A DNA stretch of 17,848 nucleotides from Propionibacteriaceae bacterium (GCA_031255975.1 JAIRRM010000136.1:1-17848), one strand, 5' to 3'. Shown: positions 6,935 to 15,262, numbered from the stretch's first letter. Notes: a model not told the origin generated them from the letters alone. Translations and numbers: made by a program.

Positions 6935-7984
6935 ATGAATGACCCCACGACACTCGTCGAACTTCGCGACGTCACCAAGACGTTCGAGGTGACCCCCACC
7001 AGGGAAAACCCGGCGAGCACCCTCACGGTGCTCGACCGGGTTAGCCTGGAGGTTCGTACCGGCGAAATCTTCGGCCTCATCGGTTATTCAGGAGCTGGGA
7101 AATCCACCCTGGTACGACTCATCAACGCGCTCACCCCGCTCACCAGCGGTTCGGTGACGGTGGACGGCGTGGAGGTCAGCACCCTCAAAGAACGCGGACT
7201 GCGAGAACTGCGCCGTGACATCGGCATGATTTTCCAACAGTTCAACCTGTTCAACTCCCGCACCGTAGCCGGGAACGTGGCGTATCCGCTAACCATCGCC
7301 GGGACGCCGAAATCCGAACGGGATGCTCGGGTGGCGGAACTGCTCAACTTCGTGGGGTTGGCCGACAAAGCGCATACGTATCCGGATCAACTCTCCGGTG
7401 GGCAGAAGCAGCGGGTGGGCATCGCCCGGGCGCTTGCCACCCGTCCCAAGTTGTTACTCGCCGACGAGGCGACAAGCGCGCTCGACCCGGAGACCACCCA
7501 GGAGGTATTGGCGCTACTACGCCGCGTGAACACCGAACTGGGCACCACCATCGTGGTGATAACACACGAAATGGCGGTGATCCGCGGCATCGCGCATCGG
7601 GTGGCGGTGCTGGATGAAGGGCGCATCGTAGAGACCGGCGAGGTGTATGACGTGTTCGCCAAGCCACAACACCCGGTGACGGCTCGATTCGTCGCCACGG
7701 TTATCGAACCGCCGCCCTCTGGCGAAACCTTGGCGGCGCTCAAAACGGCGCATCCGAACGCGACACTGGTAGCGCTTCGCTTCGATGAAGACCGGGTGAA
7801 TCAGGCCGCGGTGTATCGATGCTTTTTCGAGGCCGGTGTCGCTTTCGAGTTGGTGGCCGGTGGTATTGAGGCGATTCAAGGACGGCACTTCGCGCAGTTG
7901 ACGTTGGCGCTGGATGGGCCGGATGCCGCCGTACGCGACGCCCTCGCGCAGGTGTCGGAACTTGTGAAGGCGGAGGTGCTCTAA
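6935..7984 (+). CDS. metN: Methionine ABC transporter ATP-binding protein with NIL domain
   Basis: Hydrolyses ATP to power methionine import through MetI. A 349-residue protein. Walker A is GYSGAGKST (50-58), signature LSGGQ (153-157), Walker B LLLADEAT (173-180) and switch His H211. Residues about 265-349 form the C-terminal NIL (ACT-like) domain that binds methionine and inhibits transport in characterised MetN proteins, so the importer probably has feedback control on top of the proposed attenuation. It starts 3 nt after the metQ stop, and its stop shares one base with the metI start (TAATG), so the genes are co-translated. An internal extension in the first 30 residues (TPTRENPAST) is slightly unusual. 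Confidence 0.96.
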   Translation: MNDPTTLVELRDVTKTFEVTPTRENPASTLTVLDRVSLEVRTGEIFGLIGYSGAGKSTLVRLINALTPLTSGSVTVDGVEVSTLKERGLRELRRDIGMIFQQFNLFNSRTVAGNVAYPLTIAGTPKSERDARVAELLNFVGLADKAHTYPDQLSGGQKQRVGIARALATRPKLLLADEATSALDPETTQEVLALLRRVNTELGTTIVVITHEMAVIRGIAHRVAVLDEGRIVETGEVYDVFAKPQHPVTARFVATVIEPPPSGETLAALKTAHPNATLVALRFDEDRVNQAAVYRCFFEAGVAFELVAGGIEAIQGRHFAQLTLALDGPDAAVRDALAQVSELVKAEVL

Positions 7985-8679
7985 TGCTTGATGGACTGTG
8001 TGGCTGGTGGGGGCGCACCCGCCTTTGCGAACTGGTGGATCGCGGCTATCTCGCCGAAGCCATCTTCGAGACGCTGTATATGGTGGCGATCGCGCTCGGC
8101 GTGGGTATCGTCATCGGGCTCATCGTGGGCCTGGGCCTCTACACCACTCGCAAAGGGGGCCTGTACGCGAACCGGGTGATGTACGCGGTACTGAATATCA
8201 TCGTGAACATCTTCCGCCCCATCCCGTTTGTGATCTTCATCGGCGCGGTGCAGCCGTTGGCGCGCGTCGTCACCGGAACTGGCATCGGCAACCCGGCCAT
8301 CATCTTCGGGCTGTCTATCGCCGCTGGATTCTTCGTGTCGCGCATCGTGGAACAGAACCTGTTCTCGGTCGATCCGGGTGTGGTGGAGGCGGCGCGCGCG
8401 ATGGGGGCGTCAAGACCGCGAATCGTGTTCGGAGTGCTGATCCCCGAAGCTCTCGGCCCGCTCATCCTCGGACTGACGTTCTCGTTCGTCTCCGTGGTGG
8501 ACGCCTCTGCCATCGCCGGGGTGCTAGGCGGCGGCGGTCTTGGCAACTTCTCGCTGAGTTACGGCTTCCGCCAATTCGACACTCTGGTCACCTGGGTAAC
8601 GGTGGTCATCATCATCGTCATCGTGCAACTGGCGCAGCTACTCGGCAATTGGGTGGCCCGGCGTGTCATGCGCCGTTGA
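7984..8679 (+). CDS. metI: Methionine ABC transporter permease
   Basis: Forms the membrane channel of the MetNIQ importer. A 231-residue protein with about five membrane segments (residues roughly 25-52, 66-92, 104-120, 148-180 and 200-222). The cytoplasmic EAA coupling loop, EAARAMGASRPRIVFGVLIP (135-154), contacts MetN. RPIPFVIFIGAV and GVLGGGGLGNF are typical of this family. The ATG overlaps the metN stop by one base. Last gene of the operon; I see no clear terminator in the 79 bp before the next start. Confidence 0.95.
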   Translation: MLDGLCGWWGRTRLCELVDRGYLAEAIFETLYMVAIALGVGIVIGLIVGLGLYTTRKGGLYANRVMYAVLNIIVNIFRPIPFVIFIGAVQPLARVVTGTGIGNPAIIFGLSIAAGFFVSRIVEQNLFSVDPGVVEAARAMGASRPRIVFGVLIPEALGPLILGLTFSFVSVVDASAIAGVLGGGGLGNFSLSYGFRQFDTLVTWVTVVIIIVIVQLAQLLGNWVARRVMRR

Positions 8680-8746
8680 TGGAAGATCGACCGGCTACGA
8701 ACCACCCCATGCGGTGCGCACGAAGTGGGTGGCGGCAACGACCGAC

Positions 8747-8752
8747 TACCCT
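8747..8752 (+). promoter_or_regulatory. -10 box of the thioesterase gene, leaderless arrangement
   Basis: TACCCT is followed by six bases and then ATG 8759, with no Shine-Dalgarno sequence. The gene may therefore have its own promoter rather than depend on metI read-through. Confidence 0.5.
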
Positions 8753-8758
8753 GAACGT

Positions 8759-9217
8759 ATGAAATCCATCCAGGAGCGCTATCCGGAGCCGTATACGCAC
8801 TGCTTCGGGTGCGGCACGCACAACCAGGCGGGCTGGCACATCCAGACGTACTACGTGGACGGCGTTTACGTGGGCCGCCATCGAGTGCCACCGGAGTACA
8901 GCGGCGGCTGGGCGGATTCCATGTACGGTGGGGCCATCGCCGCCCTGATTGACTGCCATACCGCAGCGGCCGCCGCCGACGCCAAAGGCCGCGAACTCGG
9001 GCTCACCGCAGCCGATCCGCTGCCCCGCTTCGTCACCGCGACTATCACAGTGGATTATCTGGCACCCACTCCAGCCGGAGTTGAGGTGAACCTCAAGGCG
9101 CGTGTCACCAGCATTGCTGGACGCAAGGTACATGTCAGTTGTGAGTTGTTCCCAGCCGGTTCCGCCACTCCGACCGCGCGCGGCGAGGTGCTGATGATTC
9201 AGGTACGGGAGCCTTGA
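8759..9217 (+). CDS. PaaI-like hotdog-fold thioesterase
   Basis: A 152-residue single-domain protein, probably a cytoplasmic acyl-CoA thioesterase; the substrate is unknown. The N-terminus has HCFGCGTHN, the cysteine-containing entry motif common in small actinobacterial hotdog proteins. YGGAIAALIDCHTAAA forms the long hotdog helix and VTATITVDYLAPTP a core strand pair. ATG 8759 is preferred over the longer frame beginning at 8663, which would overlap the end of metI with non-conserved residues, and the leaderless -10 box fits it. It converges on purT. Nothing ties it to methionine transport except position. Confidence 0.8.
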   Translation: MKSIQERYPEPYTHCFGCGTHNQAGWHIQTYYVDGVYVGRHRVPPEYSGGWADSMYGGAIAALIDCHTAAAAADAKGRELGLTAADPLPRFVTATITVDYLAPTPAGVEVNLKARVTSIAGRKVHVSCELFPAGSATPTARGEVLMIQVREP

Positions 9218-9427
9218 CGACACCCGGGGACGCCACGCCGCGCACTTGACCACCTGCCACCGAGCCCGTTCGCAACCGCTCGACCGGGGCAAAAGAACCC
9301 AGCCCAGAGCATCCAATCGCCTCCGCCGGCCGACCCGCAACCGGATTGGGTTTGACCGAGTATGAACTAGGCGGTGGCGAAAGACCGGTCACCGTTCGGC
9401 CTCGCCGGGGGTGGAAATCTGGTGCCG
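9218..9427. other. Convergent intergenic region, thioesterase/purT
   Basis: Ends of two converging genes. I see no conserved ORF and no strong hairpin with a T-run. A short palindrome (GACCGGTC, near 9384-9391) is the only symmetric element noticed. Confidence 0.4.
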
Positions 9428-10624
9428 CTACACCAGATGCGCCCCCAGCGCGGCGGCGGAGTTACGCGCCGTCTCACGGGCTGCGGCGACAGACGCGCCG
9501 CGCGCCAGCGCCACGGCGACACGACGATGACCATGTACCTCTGGTTTGCCAAAAAGACGCACCTGAGTACCGGGCTGCGTAAGCGCGGCATCCACGGAAT
9601 CGAACACCGGTACACCGTCACCTGTTGCCAGCACAGCGCAAGACGCGCTCGGGCCGTATTGGGTGATGGCGGGCACCGGTAAACCGAGCAGAGCGCGGGC
9701 GTGCAACGCGAACTCACTCAGATCCTGCGACACCAGGGTCACCAGACCGGTGTCATGGGGCCGAGGTGAAACCTCCGAGAACAACACGTCGTCGCCCACC
9801 ACGAACAGTTCCACTCCGAAGATGCCCCAGCCGCCGAGCGCCCCGGTGACCTTTTCGGCGATTTCGCGCGCTTTCTCCAGCGCCACGGCGCTCATCGGTT
9901 GCGGCTGCCAACTCTCGCGGTAATCGCCGTCGATCTGGATGTGCCCCACCGGCTCGCACATGACGCACCCGCCGGCGTGCTGCACCGTCAATAGCGTGAT
10001 TTCGTAATCGAACTTGACGAAACCCTCGACGATGACCCGCACTCCCGAGCCATGCGCGCCGCGACCGCCGGTCTGGGCATACGTCCAGGAGCCCTCAATG
10101 TCAGCCTCGGTACGTACCAGTGACTGCCCCTTGCCAGACGAACTCATCACCGGTTTCACCACGCACGGCAGCCCTACCTGAGCGATGGCCGCCTGGAAGT
10201 CCTCGAAAGTGTCCACAAAAAGGTATGGACTGGTCGGCAAGCCAAGTTCCTCGGCGGCCAACCGCCGGATGCCTTCCCGATCCATGGTCAGCCGCGCGGC
10301 GCGAGCCGTCGGGGTAACCCGTACCACTCCCTCAGCCTCCAATTGCTGCAAGGTGGGTGTGGAGATGGCCTCAATCTCGGGCACCACGATGTCGGGGCGT
10401 TCCGTCTCGATGAGGGCGCGTAGCGCGGCACCGTCCAGCATGTCGATCACATAGTGCCGATGCGCCACCTGATGGGCGGGCGCACCCTCGTAACGATCAA
10501 CCGCGATCACCTCAACGCCGAGTCGCTGTAGTTCGATTACCACCTCTTTGCCGAGTTCGCCGCTGCCCAGCAACATCACCTTGGTTGCCGTGGTGGTGTT
10601 AGGGGTTCCGATTCTCACGCTCAT
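9428..10624 (-). CDS. purT: Formate-dependent phosphoribosylglycinamide formyltransferase
   Basis: Uses formate and ATP to formylate GAR in de novo purine synthesis, a folate-independent alternative to PurN. The 398-residue length matches the family (about 390). This is an ATP-grasp protein: GSGELGKE (20-27) in the N-terminal nucleotide/substrate domain, VPEIEAI (81-87), the ATP lid stretch MSSSGKGQS (160-168) and, near the C-terminus, [12 protein letters not shown] with metal ligands. ATG 10624 is preferred over the in-frame upstream start at 10669, because AAGGA lies 8-9 nt before it. It stands alone on this strand. Confidence 0.95.
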   Translation of the reverse strand: MSVRIGTPNTTTATKVMLLGSGELGKEVVIELQRLGVEVIAVDRYEGAPAHQVAHRHYVIDMLDGAALRALIETERPDIVVPEIEAISTPTLQQLEAEGVVRVTPTARAARLTMDREGIRRLAAEELGLPTSPYLFVDTFEDFQAAIAQVGLPCVVKPVMSSSGKGQSLVRTEADIEGSWTYAQTGGRGAHGSGVRVIVEGFVKFDYEITLLTVQHAGGCVMCEPVGHIQIDGDYRESWQPQPMSAVALEKAREIAEKVTGALGGWGIFGVELFVVGDDVLFSEVSPRPHDTGLVTLVSQDLSEFALHARALLGLPVPAITQYGPSASCAVLATGDGVPVFDSVDAALTQPGTQVRLFGKPEVHGHRRVAVALARGASVAAARETARNSAAALGAHLV

Positions 10625-10652
10625 GCTCAGGTTCCTTTCGTGGGCCAATCCA

Positions 10653-10658
10653 AGCCTA
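10653..10658 (-). promoter_or_regulatory. Possible -10 box of purT
   Basis: The minus strand reads TAGGCT about 28 nt before the ATG, giving a short leader of roughly 22 nt with a ribosome binding site. No convincing -35 was found. Confidence 0.35.
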
Positions 10659-10728
10659 CGTGCTATCACCCCGTGCCACCCTCCGCCTACATAAAGGTAT
10701 GGCTGTGCACTTGCGGCGGTCGTATGCC

Positions 10729-10818
10729 TTATTGCCGCTCGCCGCGCATGAACCAGTCGTGTACGAGCCGGTGGTAATACCCTTCAAATCGCGGCGAGAT
10801 AGACTCCACTGAATACAT
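10729..10818 (-). pseudogene. Unidentified minus-strand protein tail
   Basis: A 29-codon frame ending in TAA at 10729. Its residues, [22 protein letters not shown] in part, look like the C-terminus of a genuine protein, with aromatic and charged residues in a helix-like pattern. I cannot assign a family. The upstream part runs into the Ltp fragment on the opposite strand, so this may be a gene cut at a rearrangement joint near 10800-10814. Confidence 0.3.
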
Positions 10819-10912
10819 GGCGTTTTCCCGCTCGGGGTTGATTAGGCAGCTAATGTACGAAGGCTTCACGCGAGAACAAGCCGAATACGGGGTGACTCAG
10901 GCGGGGCTGTAA
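10784..10912 (+). pseudogene. Fragment of Ltp-family lipoprotein repeat
   Basis: The frame ending at TAA 10910-10912 encodes EYMAFSRSGLIRQLMYEGF followed by TREQAEYGVTQAGL. This matches one copy of the Ltp (host cell surface-exposed lipoprotein) repeat, whose usual pattern is S-x-x-GLI-x-QL-x-x-EGF-x-x-EQAEYAV. No signal peptide, lipobox or further repeats remain; a stop lies about 10 codons before the homology. It is a terminal fragment of a lost gene, a family found in actinobacteria and some phages. Confidence 0.6.
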
Positions 10913-11155
10913 CGGGCCAGGTTCTGTTCCGGAGAGGCAGTCCAGAAGACCTGTCTAGCCGTCCTGTTGTGCGTGCCTTGGCATACATCTTCGGAACGGA
11001 AAGCCCGTCGTTCTCTTTGGGGTCAGCCGCTTGTCGCACCTGCGTACCGCCGTTGCCTTGACGGGGTTGATCCCCGTCGGCGCCCGTGATCGCAACTCGG
11101 GAATGGCCTTGTCGGTGGCTTGAAGAAGTGGGTAACCCGAGTCGGGTCAGGAGCC
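10913..11155. other. Non-coding stretch before the IS remnant
   Basis: No supported gene. It holds a perfect 7-bp hairpin (GACGGGG 11060-11066, CCCCGTC 11072-11078) with no T-run on either side, and near 11132-11150 the symmetric sequence ACCCGAGTCGGGT, which may be close to the end of the broken insertion sequence. Confidence 0.4.
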
Positions 11156-11706
11156 CTAGTGTTTTGGTTGTGGGTCGTTGATGGTGTTGCGGGTGTGTTG
11201 TTGTTCTGGGGTGGTTTGGGCTGGGATGGTTTGGGTGATGCCGTTGATGTTGATGGTTGCTGAGCGTAGTGAGTGTGTGATGTTGCGGATTGTTCAGTTG
11301 GTGCGTTATTGGAGAGTTCTGGCGATGGCGAGGGCTGCGAAAACGATGGTGAGGTGGGCTTCGATAGCGTCACGGGTTCTGACGAACAGGGGTCTGGCCG
11401 CGCGATCAGTTTTGGAGATGCGGAAGGATTGCTCGATGTGCCATAGGCCGTGATAGTGAGCGAGGATTTCACTGGCGGGGGCTATGGCACCGGGAATGTT
11501 GGTGACGTATCCTTTCAGCCCGGCGAGCATTCGTGCCCGATTCAAAGCGGCTGTATCAAGGCTGAATCCTTTCGTGCTGGCTTTCACGAACCGGGGTTTA
11601 CGGGCAGGTTTTCACCGTTGACGACGCGCGTTGCCCGGTTCTCTTGTTGACTCAGAGTCCGGTTATCGTGGATGAATCTCTTGGCTGAATACTGCCAGAT
11701 AGCCCG
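11156..11706 (-). pseudogene. Decayed IS transposase (IS4/IS1634-like DDE), C-terminal part
   Basis: Remnant of a DDE transposase. From 11706 one frame reads IWQYSAKRFIHDNRTLSQQ and on to ENRATRVVNGEN; near 11600-11615 the homology changes frame to ARKPRFVKASTKGF, then GLKGYVTNI and the conserved block HYHGLWHIEQSFRISKTD followed by RPLFVRTRDAIEAHL. After ARTLQ there are two in-frame stops (11306-11308 and 11294-11296), yet the frame still resembles transposase (SLRSATININGITQTIPAQT) to a stop at 11156-11158. So there is at least one frameshift, two stops and a missing N-terminal half. The block with E in IEQSF is the usual third catalytic region. It cannot transpose by itself. Confidence 0.8.
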
Positions 11707-11818
11707 CTACGAGCCCGGATAAACCACCGCCCAGCGGCGGCCGACCCCAAAAACCAATCCCCCAAGACCCGAACGTCCAGCAAGACGACCACACGAGGCA
11801 GTTGACCTCTGGAGAAGC

Positions 11819-11851
11819 CGATCCCCCAGAGAAAATTACCCTGGGGGATCG
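11819..11851 (-). terminator. Hairpin terminator downstream of fba
   Basis: CGATCCCCCAG (11819-11829) and CTGGGGGATCG (11841-11851) form a perfect 11-bp stem with an 11-nt loop, 23 nt after the fba stop. No U-run follows in the fba direction, so it is of the U-less type often proposed in actinobacteria. It may also shield fba from the IS remnant. Confidence 0.65.
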
Positions 11852-11874
11852 CACACCATCACAAAACCGGGTTG

Positions 11875-12897
11875 CTACTGCACGTGCGTACCAGCGCTAC
11901 GCAGCTCCACGCAGGCCTGCACCACGCGGGCAGCCATGCCAATCTCAGCAGCCTTACCCCAGGAACGAGGGTCATACAGCTTCTTGTTGCCAACCTCGCC
12001 GTCAATCTTAAGCACGCCGTCATAGTTAGCCATCATGTGACCGACAGCGGGGCGCGTGAAGGCATACTGAGTGTCGGTGTCGATATTCATCTTAATTACA
12101 CCGTAATCAACCGCATCTGAAATCTCCTGTGGCGACGAACCCGAACCCCCATGGAAAACCAGATCGAACGGGCGCTCCTTGCCGTAATGCTGGCCCACCG
12201 CGTCCTGAATCTCCTTCAGCACCGCCGGGCGCAGCTTCACCGCACCGGGCTTATACACGCCATGTACATTGCCGAAGGTGAGCGCCGTGATATAGCGACC
12301 CCGCTCGCCCAACCCCAACGCCTCAGCAGTGGCCATACCGTCGGCAACGGTGGTGTAGAGCTTCTCGTTGATCTCGTTGGACACACCGTCCTCTTCACCG
12401 CCGACCACGCCGATCTCAACCTCCAGGATGATATGCGCGGCGGCGGCCTTCGCCAGCAACTCCTGCGCTATCTGGAGGTTCTCGGCTAGCGGCACCGCAG
12501 AGCCGTCCCACATGTGCGACTGGAACAACGGGGTACGTCCGGCGTTCACTCGCTCCTGACTGATGGCGAGCAGCGGGCGTACATAACTATCCAGCTTTTC
12601 CTTCGGGCAGTGGTCGGTATGCAGCGCCACGTTGACGCCATACTTGGCGGCCACCACATGCGCGTACTCGGCCAGCGCCACCGCTCCGGTGACCATGTCT
12701 TTCACCTTCTGGCCCGCAAGATACTCGGCACCGCCGGTACTGATCTGCACGATGCCGTCAGAACCGGCCTCGGCAAACCCTTGAATCGCGGCGTTCAGGG
12801 TCTGGGACGACGTGACGTTGATGGCGGGGTATGCGAAACGACCGGCCTTCGCGCGGTCAAACATCTCGGCATAGACCTCAGGTGTGGCGATGGGCAT
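11875..12897 (-). CDS. fba: Class II fructose-bisphosphate aldolase
   Basis: Cleaves fructose-1,6-bisphosphate to DHAP and glyceraldehyde-3-phosphate in glycolysis, and the reverse in gluconeogenesis. A 340-residue zinc enzyme. Zinc and catalytic region LHTDHC (92-97: H93, D95, H96), second-site EVEIGVVGGEEDG (159-171), FGNVHGVYK and FHGGSGSS, the last two carrying metal and phosphate ligands. The N-terminus MPIATPEVYAEMFDRAKAGR is typical of the actinobacterial form. ATG 12897 is chosen over the longer frame from 12936, because AAGGAGAG lies just upstream and the added residues are non-conserved. A hairpin follows the gene and two 11-bp direct repeats precede it. Confidence 0.96.
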   Translation of the reverse strand: MPIATPEVYAEMFDRAKAGRFAYPAINVTSSQTLNAAIQGFAEAGSDGIVQISTGGAEYLAGQKVKDMVTGAVALAEYAHVVAAKYGVNVALHTDHCPKEKLDSYVRPLLAISQERVNAGRTPLFQSHMWDGSAVPLAENLQIAQELLAKAAAAHIILEVEIGVVGGEEDGVSNEINEKLYTTVADGMATAEALGLGERGRYITALTFGNVHGVYKPGAVKLRPAVLKEIQDAVGQHYGKERPFDLVFHGGSGSSPQEISDAVDYGVIKMNIDTDTQYAFTRPAVGHMMANYDGVLKIDGEVGNKKLYDPRSWGKAAEIGMAARVVQACVELRSAGTHVQ

Positions 12898-12922
12898 GGT
12901 AGCTCTCCTTCTCCGCAAGCTG

Positions 12923-12972
12923 CTCTCACCCGGCACGTTCGGCCAGGTAGCACCTATAAGTCTCTCACCCGG
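12923..12972 (-). repeat. Direct repeats upstream of fba
   Basis: The 11-mer CTCTCACCCGG (plus-strand reading) occurs at 12923-12933 and exactly again at 12962-12972, 39 bp apart. AGGTAGCACCT (12945-12955), a short imperfect palindrome, lies between. The pair lies in the fba leader/promoter region, so protein binding is possible. Confidence 0.5.
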
Positions 12973-12984
12973 AAGTAGCTGTTG

Positions 12985-14052
12985 TCAGACGATGCGGTCG
13001 AGCCGTCGCAGATTCAATGTCCGGGCGCCCAATGTGGCCGAGCGTATCGCCGAATCGATGGTGCCAGGCAGCACATCCAAGTAGAGGAACGGCACACTCC
13101 ACGGCTTATAACCGCTACGGCGCACCACCAGCTCTGCCCCCGGGGTGAGGGCATGACTCCGGGTACCGATACCGATTTCGTTCCAGGTGGCGCGATCCGG
13201 GCCGGGGGTGTCGGGGTCCGCAAGCGCCACCCCGGCCGCGTCGATACGAAACGCCGGGCCGGTAGGCATATCTTCATACAACGTCACCAGATAGATGATG
13301 TTCGCCGTCGTTCGTCCCATCCGTATCACCGGCAACGCCAGCATCGCCGCGATAAGCCAGATGACACCGTCGTACGTCATCATCTCGTACACTCCGGTGT
13401 CCACACTCGCGGGAATATCCAGGCTGGGCAACACCGATTGCCCCAGCATGGCCGCAGCGATGCCGCTCACCAGGCAGAAGATACCGGAGCCGAGCAGTCC
13501 GGCGCTGACGAAGTTTCGTGCCAGGAAACCGTACGTATGAGTGTCTCCGGTACGCCACAACACCATCAGCACCGCTCCGGCGATGACAAGCCCCCCCACC
13601 AGAATCAGCCCGATCAGCAACACCATGGGCACCCAGGCGATGCCGTCAAACACCTCGCTCTCACCAAAACGAGAGGTGGCCCGTAGCAGCAGCGTGGGCG
13701 GTAGCAGTAGCACGACGGCTACCCCGAAGGTCACCGCCATCGCCGGGCCGGCTTTCGCTGACCCCGGTTCGACCGATTTCGCCATGAACATGGCGACGAG
13801 TTGCCCCACGATGGCGGCAACGATGGCCAACAGCATCAGAACGGTGGGCAGTTGAAAGTCAAAGTTGTGCCCGGTTCCTCGCCCGATCATGACGGCGAAC
13901 AGCATCGAGATGATGAGCCCGGTCACATGACCACGCACCGAGCCATGCAACGCCAGAATCAGCTTCACCAGCCGCGTCGAACTGTAGTGGGCCGTGAAGG
14001 CGTAGTCGTCCGCGTCCTGCATGGGCGAGAACTCCGCTACAACTGACTGCAC
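12985..14052 (-). CDS. Multi-pass membrane protein of unknown function
   Basis: A 355-residue protein from GTG 14052. Hydrophobic segments at about residues 43-57, 67-89, 105-122, 140-165, 178-204 and 230-247 give about six membrane passes. A soluble C-terminal domain of about 100 residues follows (ATWNEIGIGTRSHALTPGAE, then VPFLYLDVLPGTID), ending in basic residues. The start of the protein, PMQDADDYAFTAHYSSTRLV, is polar. I do not recognise a family. The GTG start is supported by a TAGACT box exactly 6 nt upstream. Neighbours on the same strand are fba and the dehydrogenase, each with its own signals, so an operon is not obvious. Confidence 0.75.
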   Translation of the reverse strand: MQSVVAEFSPMQDADDYAFTAHYSSTRLVKLILALHGSVRGHVTGLIISMLFAVMIGRGTGHNFDFQLPTVLMLLAIVAAIVGQLVAMFMAKSVEPGSAKAGPAMAVTFGVAVVLLLPPTLLLRATSRFGESEVFDGIAWVPMVLLIGLILVGGLVIAGAVLMVLWRTGDTHTYGFLARNFVSAGLLGSGIFCLVSGIAAAMLGQSVLPSLDIPASVDTGVYEMMTYDGVIWLIAAMLALPVIRMGRTTANIIYLVTLYEDMPTGPAFRIDAAGVALADPDTPGPDRATWNEIGIGTRSHALTPGAELVVRRSGYKPWSVPFLYLDVLPGTIDSAIRSATLGARTLNLRRLDRIV

Positions 14053-14058
14053 GAATCG

Positions 14059-14064
14059 AGTCTA
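14059..14064 (-). promoter_or_regulatory. -10 box of the membrane-protein gene, leaderless arrangement
   Basis: On the minus strand TAGACT is followed by six bases (CGATTC) and GTG 14052. There is no Shine-Dalgarno sequence, so this box decides the start in favour of GTG 14052 over ATG 14022. Confidence 0.6.
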
Positions 14065-14138
14065 GTGGAGACCCGACCTTTCCAGCCGTGCTCAGCCGGA
14101 GCATCCCTCCGGGAGATCGGTGCCAGCCGGGCGTCAAC

Positions 14139-15182
14139 TCAGTAGAACAACTCTTTGTTCATCACGTTGCGCAGCGGGCGACCTTCGACGAGCGCGTGAG
14201 CGTTTTCGAGGAAGATGTCCATCACCCGCTCCTCTTCCTTGGCGGCGAAAGCCATGGTGTGCGGCGTGATGAGCACGTTCGGCATGTCCCAGAGCGGGCT
14301 GGCGGTGTCCAGCGGTTCCCGCGTCATCACGTCCAGCGCGGCGTAGCCGATGTGCCCGCTTTGCAATCCGGCGATGAGCGCTTCCTCGTCGACGCAGTTG
14401 CCGCGCCCCAGGCTAACTATGATGACGCCCGGTTTGGCGGCTGCCAGCACCTCGGCACTGATGAGCTTCTCGGTACCTACGGCACCCGGCAGGCAGTTGA
14501 TGATGGCGTCGGCGCGGGCGGCGCAGGCCACCAGGTCTGCCACACCATGCATCTCCACGCCAGGCACCTCACGTACGGTACGGTTCACGCCGATCACCTG
14601 CGCCCCCATGTGGCGGAAGTAGTCGGCGGTGAGTCGTCCGATCTCACCCATGGCGACGACGAGAATCGTCATCTCGTCAATGTGCTTGGTGGCCCAGCGC
14701 TGGGCCCAGACGTGCTCTCGCTGATACGCCTGCACCCGTGGCAACTCCTTCGCGCCACACAGCACCCCAAACACGGCGTACTCGGCCAACGTCCTGGCGT
14801 GCGCTCCAGCGGAGGTGGTGAAGATCACGCGCTCCAGATCGGCATCCGACAGTTTCGCCATCCGAACTTGTCCGCCACCCCCGGCGGCCATGGTGTGTAC
14901 CCACACCAGATGCGGGTTCAACGGCACCACCCGGCGCAGCACACTAGGCCGGGAGTCTGGGATGCCGAACATGACCTCGGCACTAGTCAGCAGTTGTTCG
15001 TAACGGGCCTGTTGTTGCGCCGTACGGGTGAAATCCGGGTCGCCTTCCCAATCGGAGACGAACCGCTGCGGCGGATACAGTTCTGCCTCGTAGTGGAGGT
15101 CGATGACCGGATCGGCGCTGAGCCGCTCCACTACCCGCGCGCTTGGCACGCTGCCGATCACCGTCTTCAGTTTCGCCGTCAT
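14139..15182 (-). CDS. D-2-hydroxyacid dehydrogenase (NAD(P)-dependent)
   Basis: A 347-residue cytoplasmic oxidoreductase that probably reduces a 2-oxoacid or oxidises a D-2-hydroxyacid; the substrate cannot be read from sequence. The catalytic set is present: R260 (SLGRGNCVDEEAL), E289 (DVMTREPL) and H308 (ITPHTMAF). The nucleotide-binding loop is unusual: VVAMGEIG has Ala177 where the first glycine of GxGxxG normally sits, while G179 and G182 are kept. ATG 15182 is preceded by GGGAGG at 8 nt. It is divergent from the DUF368 gene, with an AGGTGT-N4-ACACCT dyad between them. Confidence 0.88.
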   Translation of the reverse strand: MTAKLKTVIGSVPSARVVERLSADPVIDLHYEAELYPPQRFVSDWEGDPDFTRTAQQQARYEQLLTSAEVMFGIPDSRPSVLRRVVPLNPHLVWVHTMAAGGGGQVRMAKLSDADLERVIFTTSAGAHARTLAEYAVFGVLCGAKELPRVQAYQREHVWAQRWATKHIDEMTILVVAMGEIGRLTADYFRHMGAQVIGVNRTVREVPGVEMHGVADLVACAARADAIINCLPGAVGTEKLISAEVLAAAKPGVIIVSLGRGNCVDEEALIAGLQSGHIGYAALDVMTREPLDTASPLWDMPNVLITPHTMAFAAKEEERVMDIFLENAHALVEGRPLRNVMNKELFY

Positions 15183-15228
15183 GTCGTATGCCTCCCTGGG
15201 TACGCGCGGTGTTCAGACGCTGGTGTGT

Positions 15229-15244
15229 AGGTGTACCAACACCT
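15229..15244. promoter_or_regulatory. Inverted repeat in divergent promoter region
   Basis: AGGTGT (15229-15234), four bases, ACACCT (15239-15244): a perfect dyad in the 80-bp gap between the dehydrogenase and DUF368 genes. It covers the expected -35 position for the DUF368 -10 box and lies upstream of the dehydrogenase ribosome binding site, as expected of an operator. Confidence 0.5.
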
Positions 15245-15250
15245 CAGAGC

Positions 15251-15256
15251 TAGGCT
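15251..15256 (+). promoter_or_regulatory. -10 box of the DUF368 gene, leaderless arrangement
   Basis: TAGGCT is followed by six bases (AGTCAG) and GTG 15263. No separate ribosome binding site is visible, and the box supports this GTG over ATG 15281. Confidence 0.6.
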
Positions 15257-15262
15257 AGTCAG

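Noticed and set aside
11060..11078. Perfect 7-bp hairpin GACGGGG/CCCCGTC
   Set aside because: No T-run on either strand and no gene end nearby, so I do not call it a terminator.
11663..11854. Minus-strand frame (63 codons) beside the IS remnant
   Set aside because: Gly/Trp/Ser-rich translation with no family resemblance; the transposase homology is in another frame and the upstream half overlaps the fba hairpin.
14088..15230. Plus-strand frame (380 codons) opposite the hydroxyacid dehydrogenase
   Set aside because: The minus strand carries a full set of catalytic motifs; the plus frame is compositionally antisense (His/Arg/Val-rich) and has no domain.
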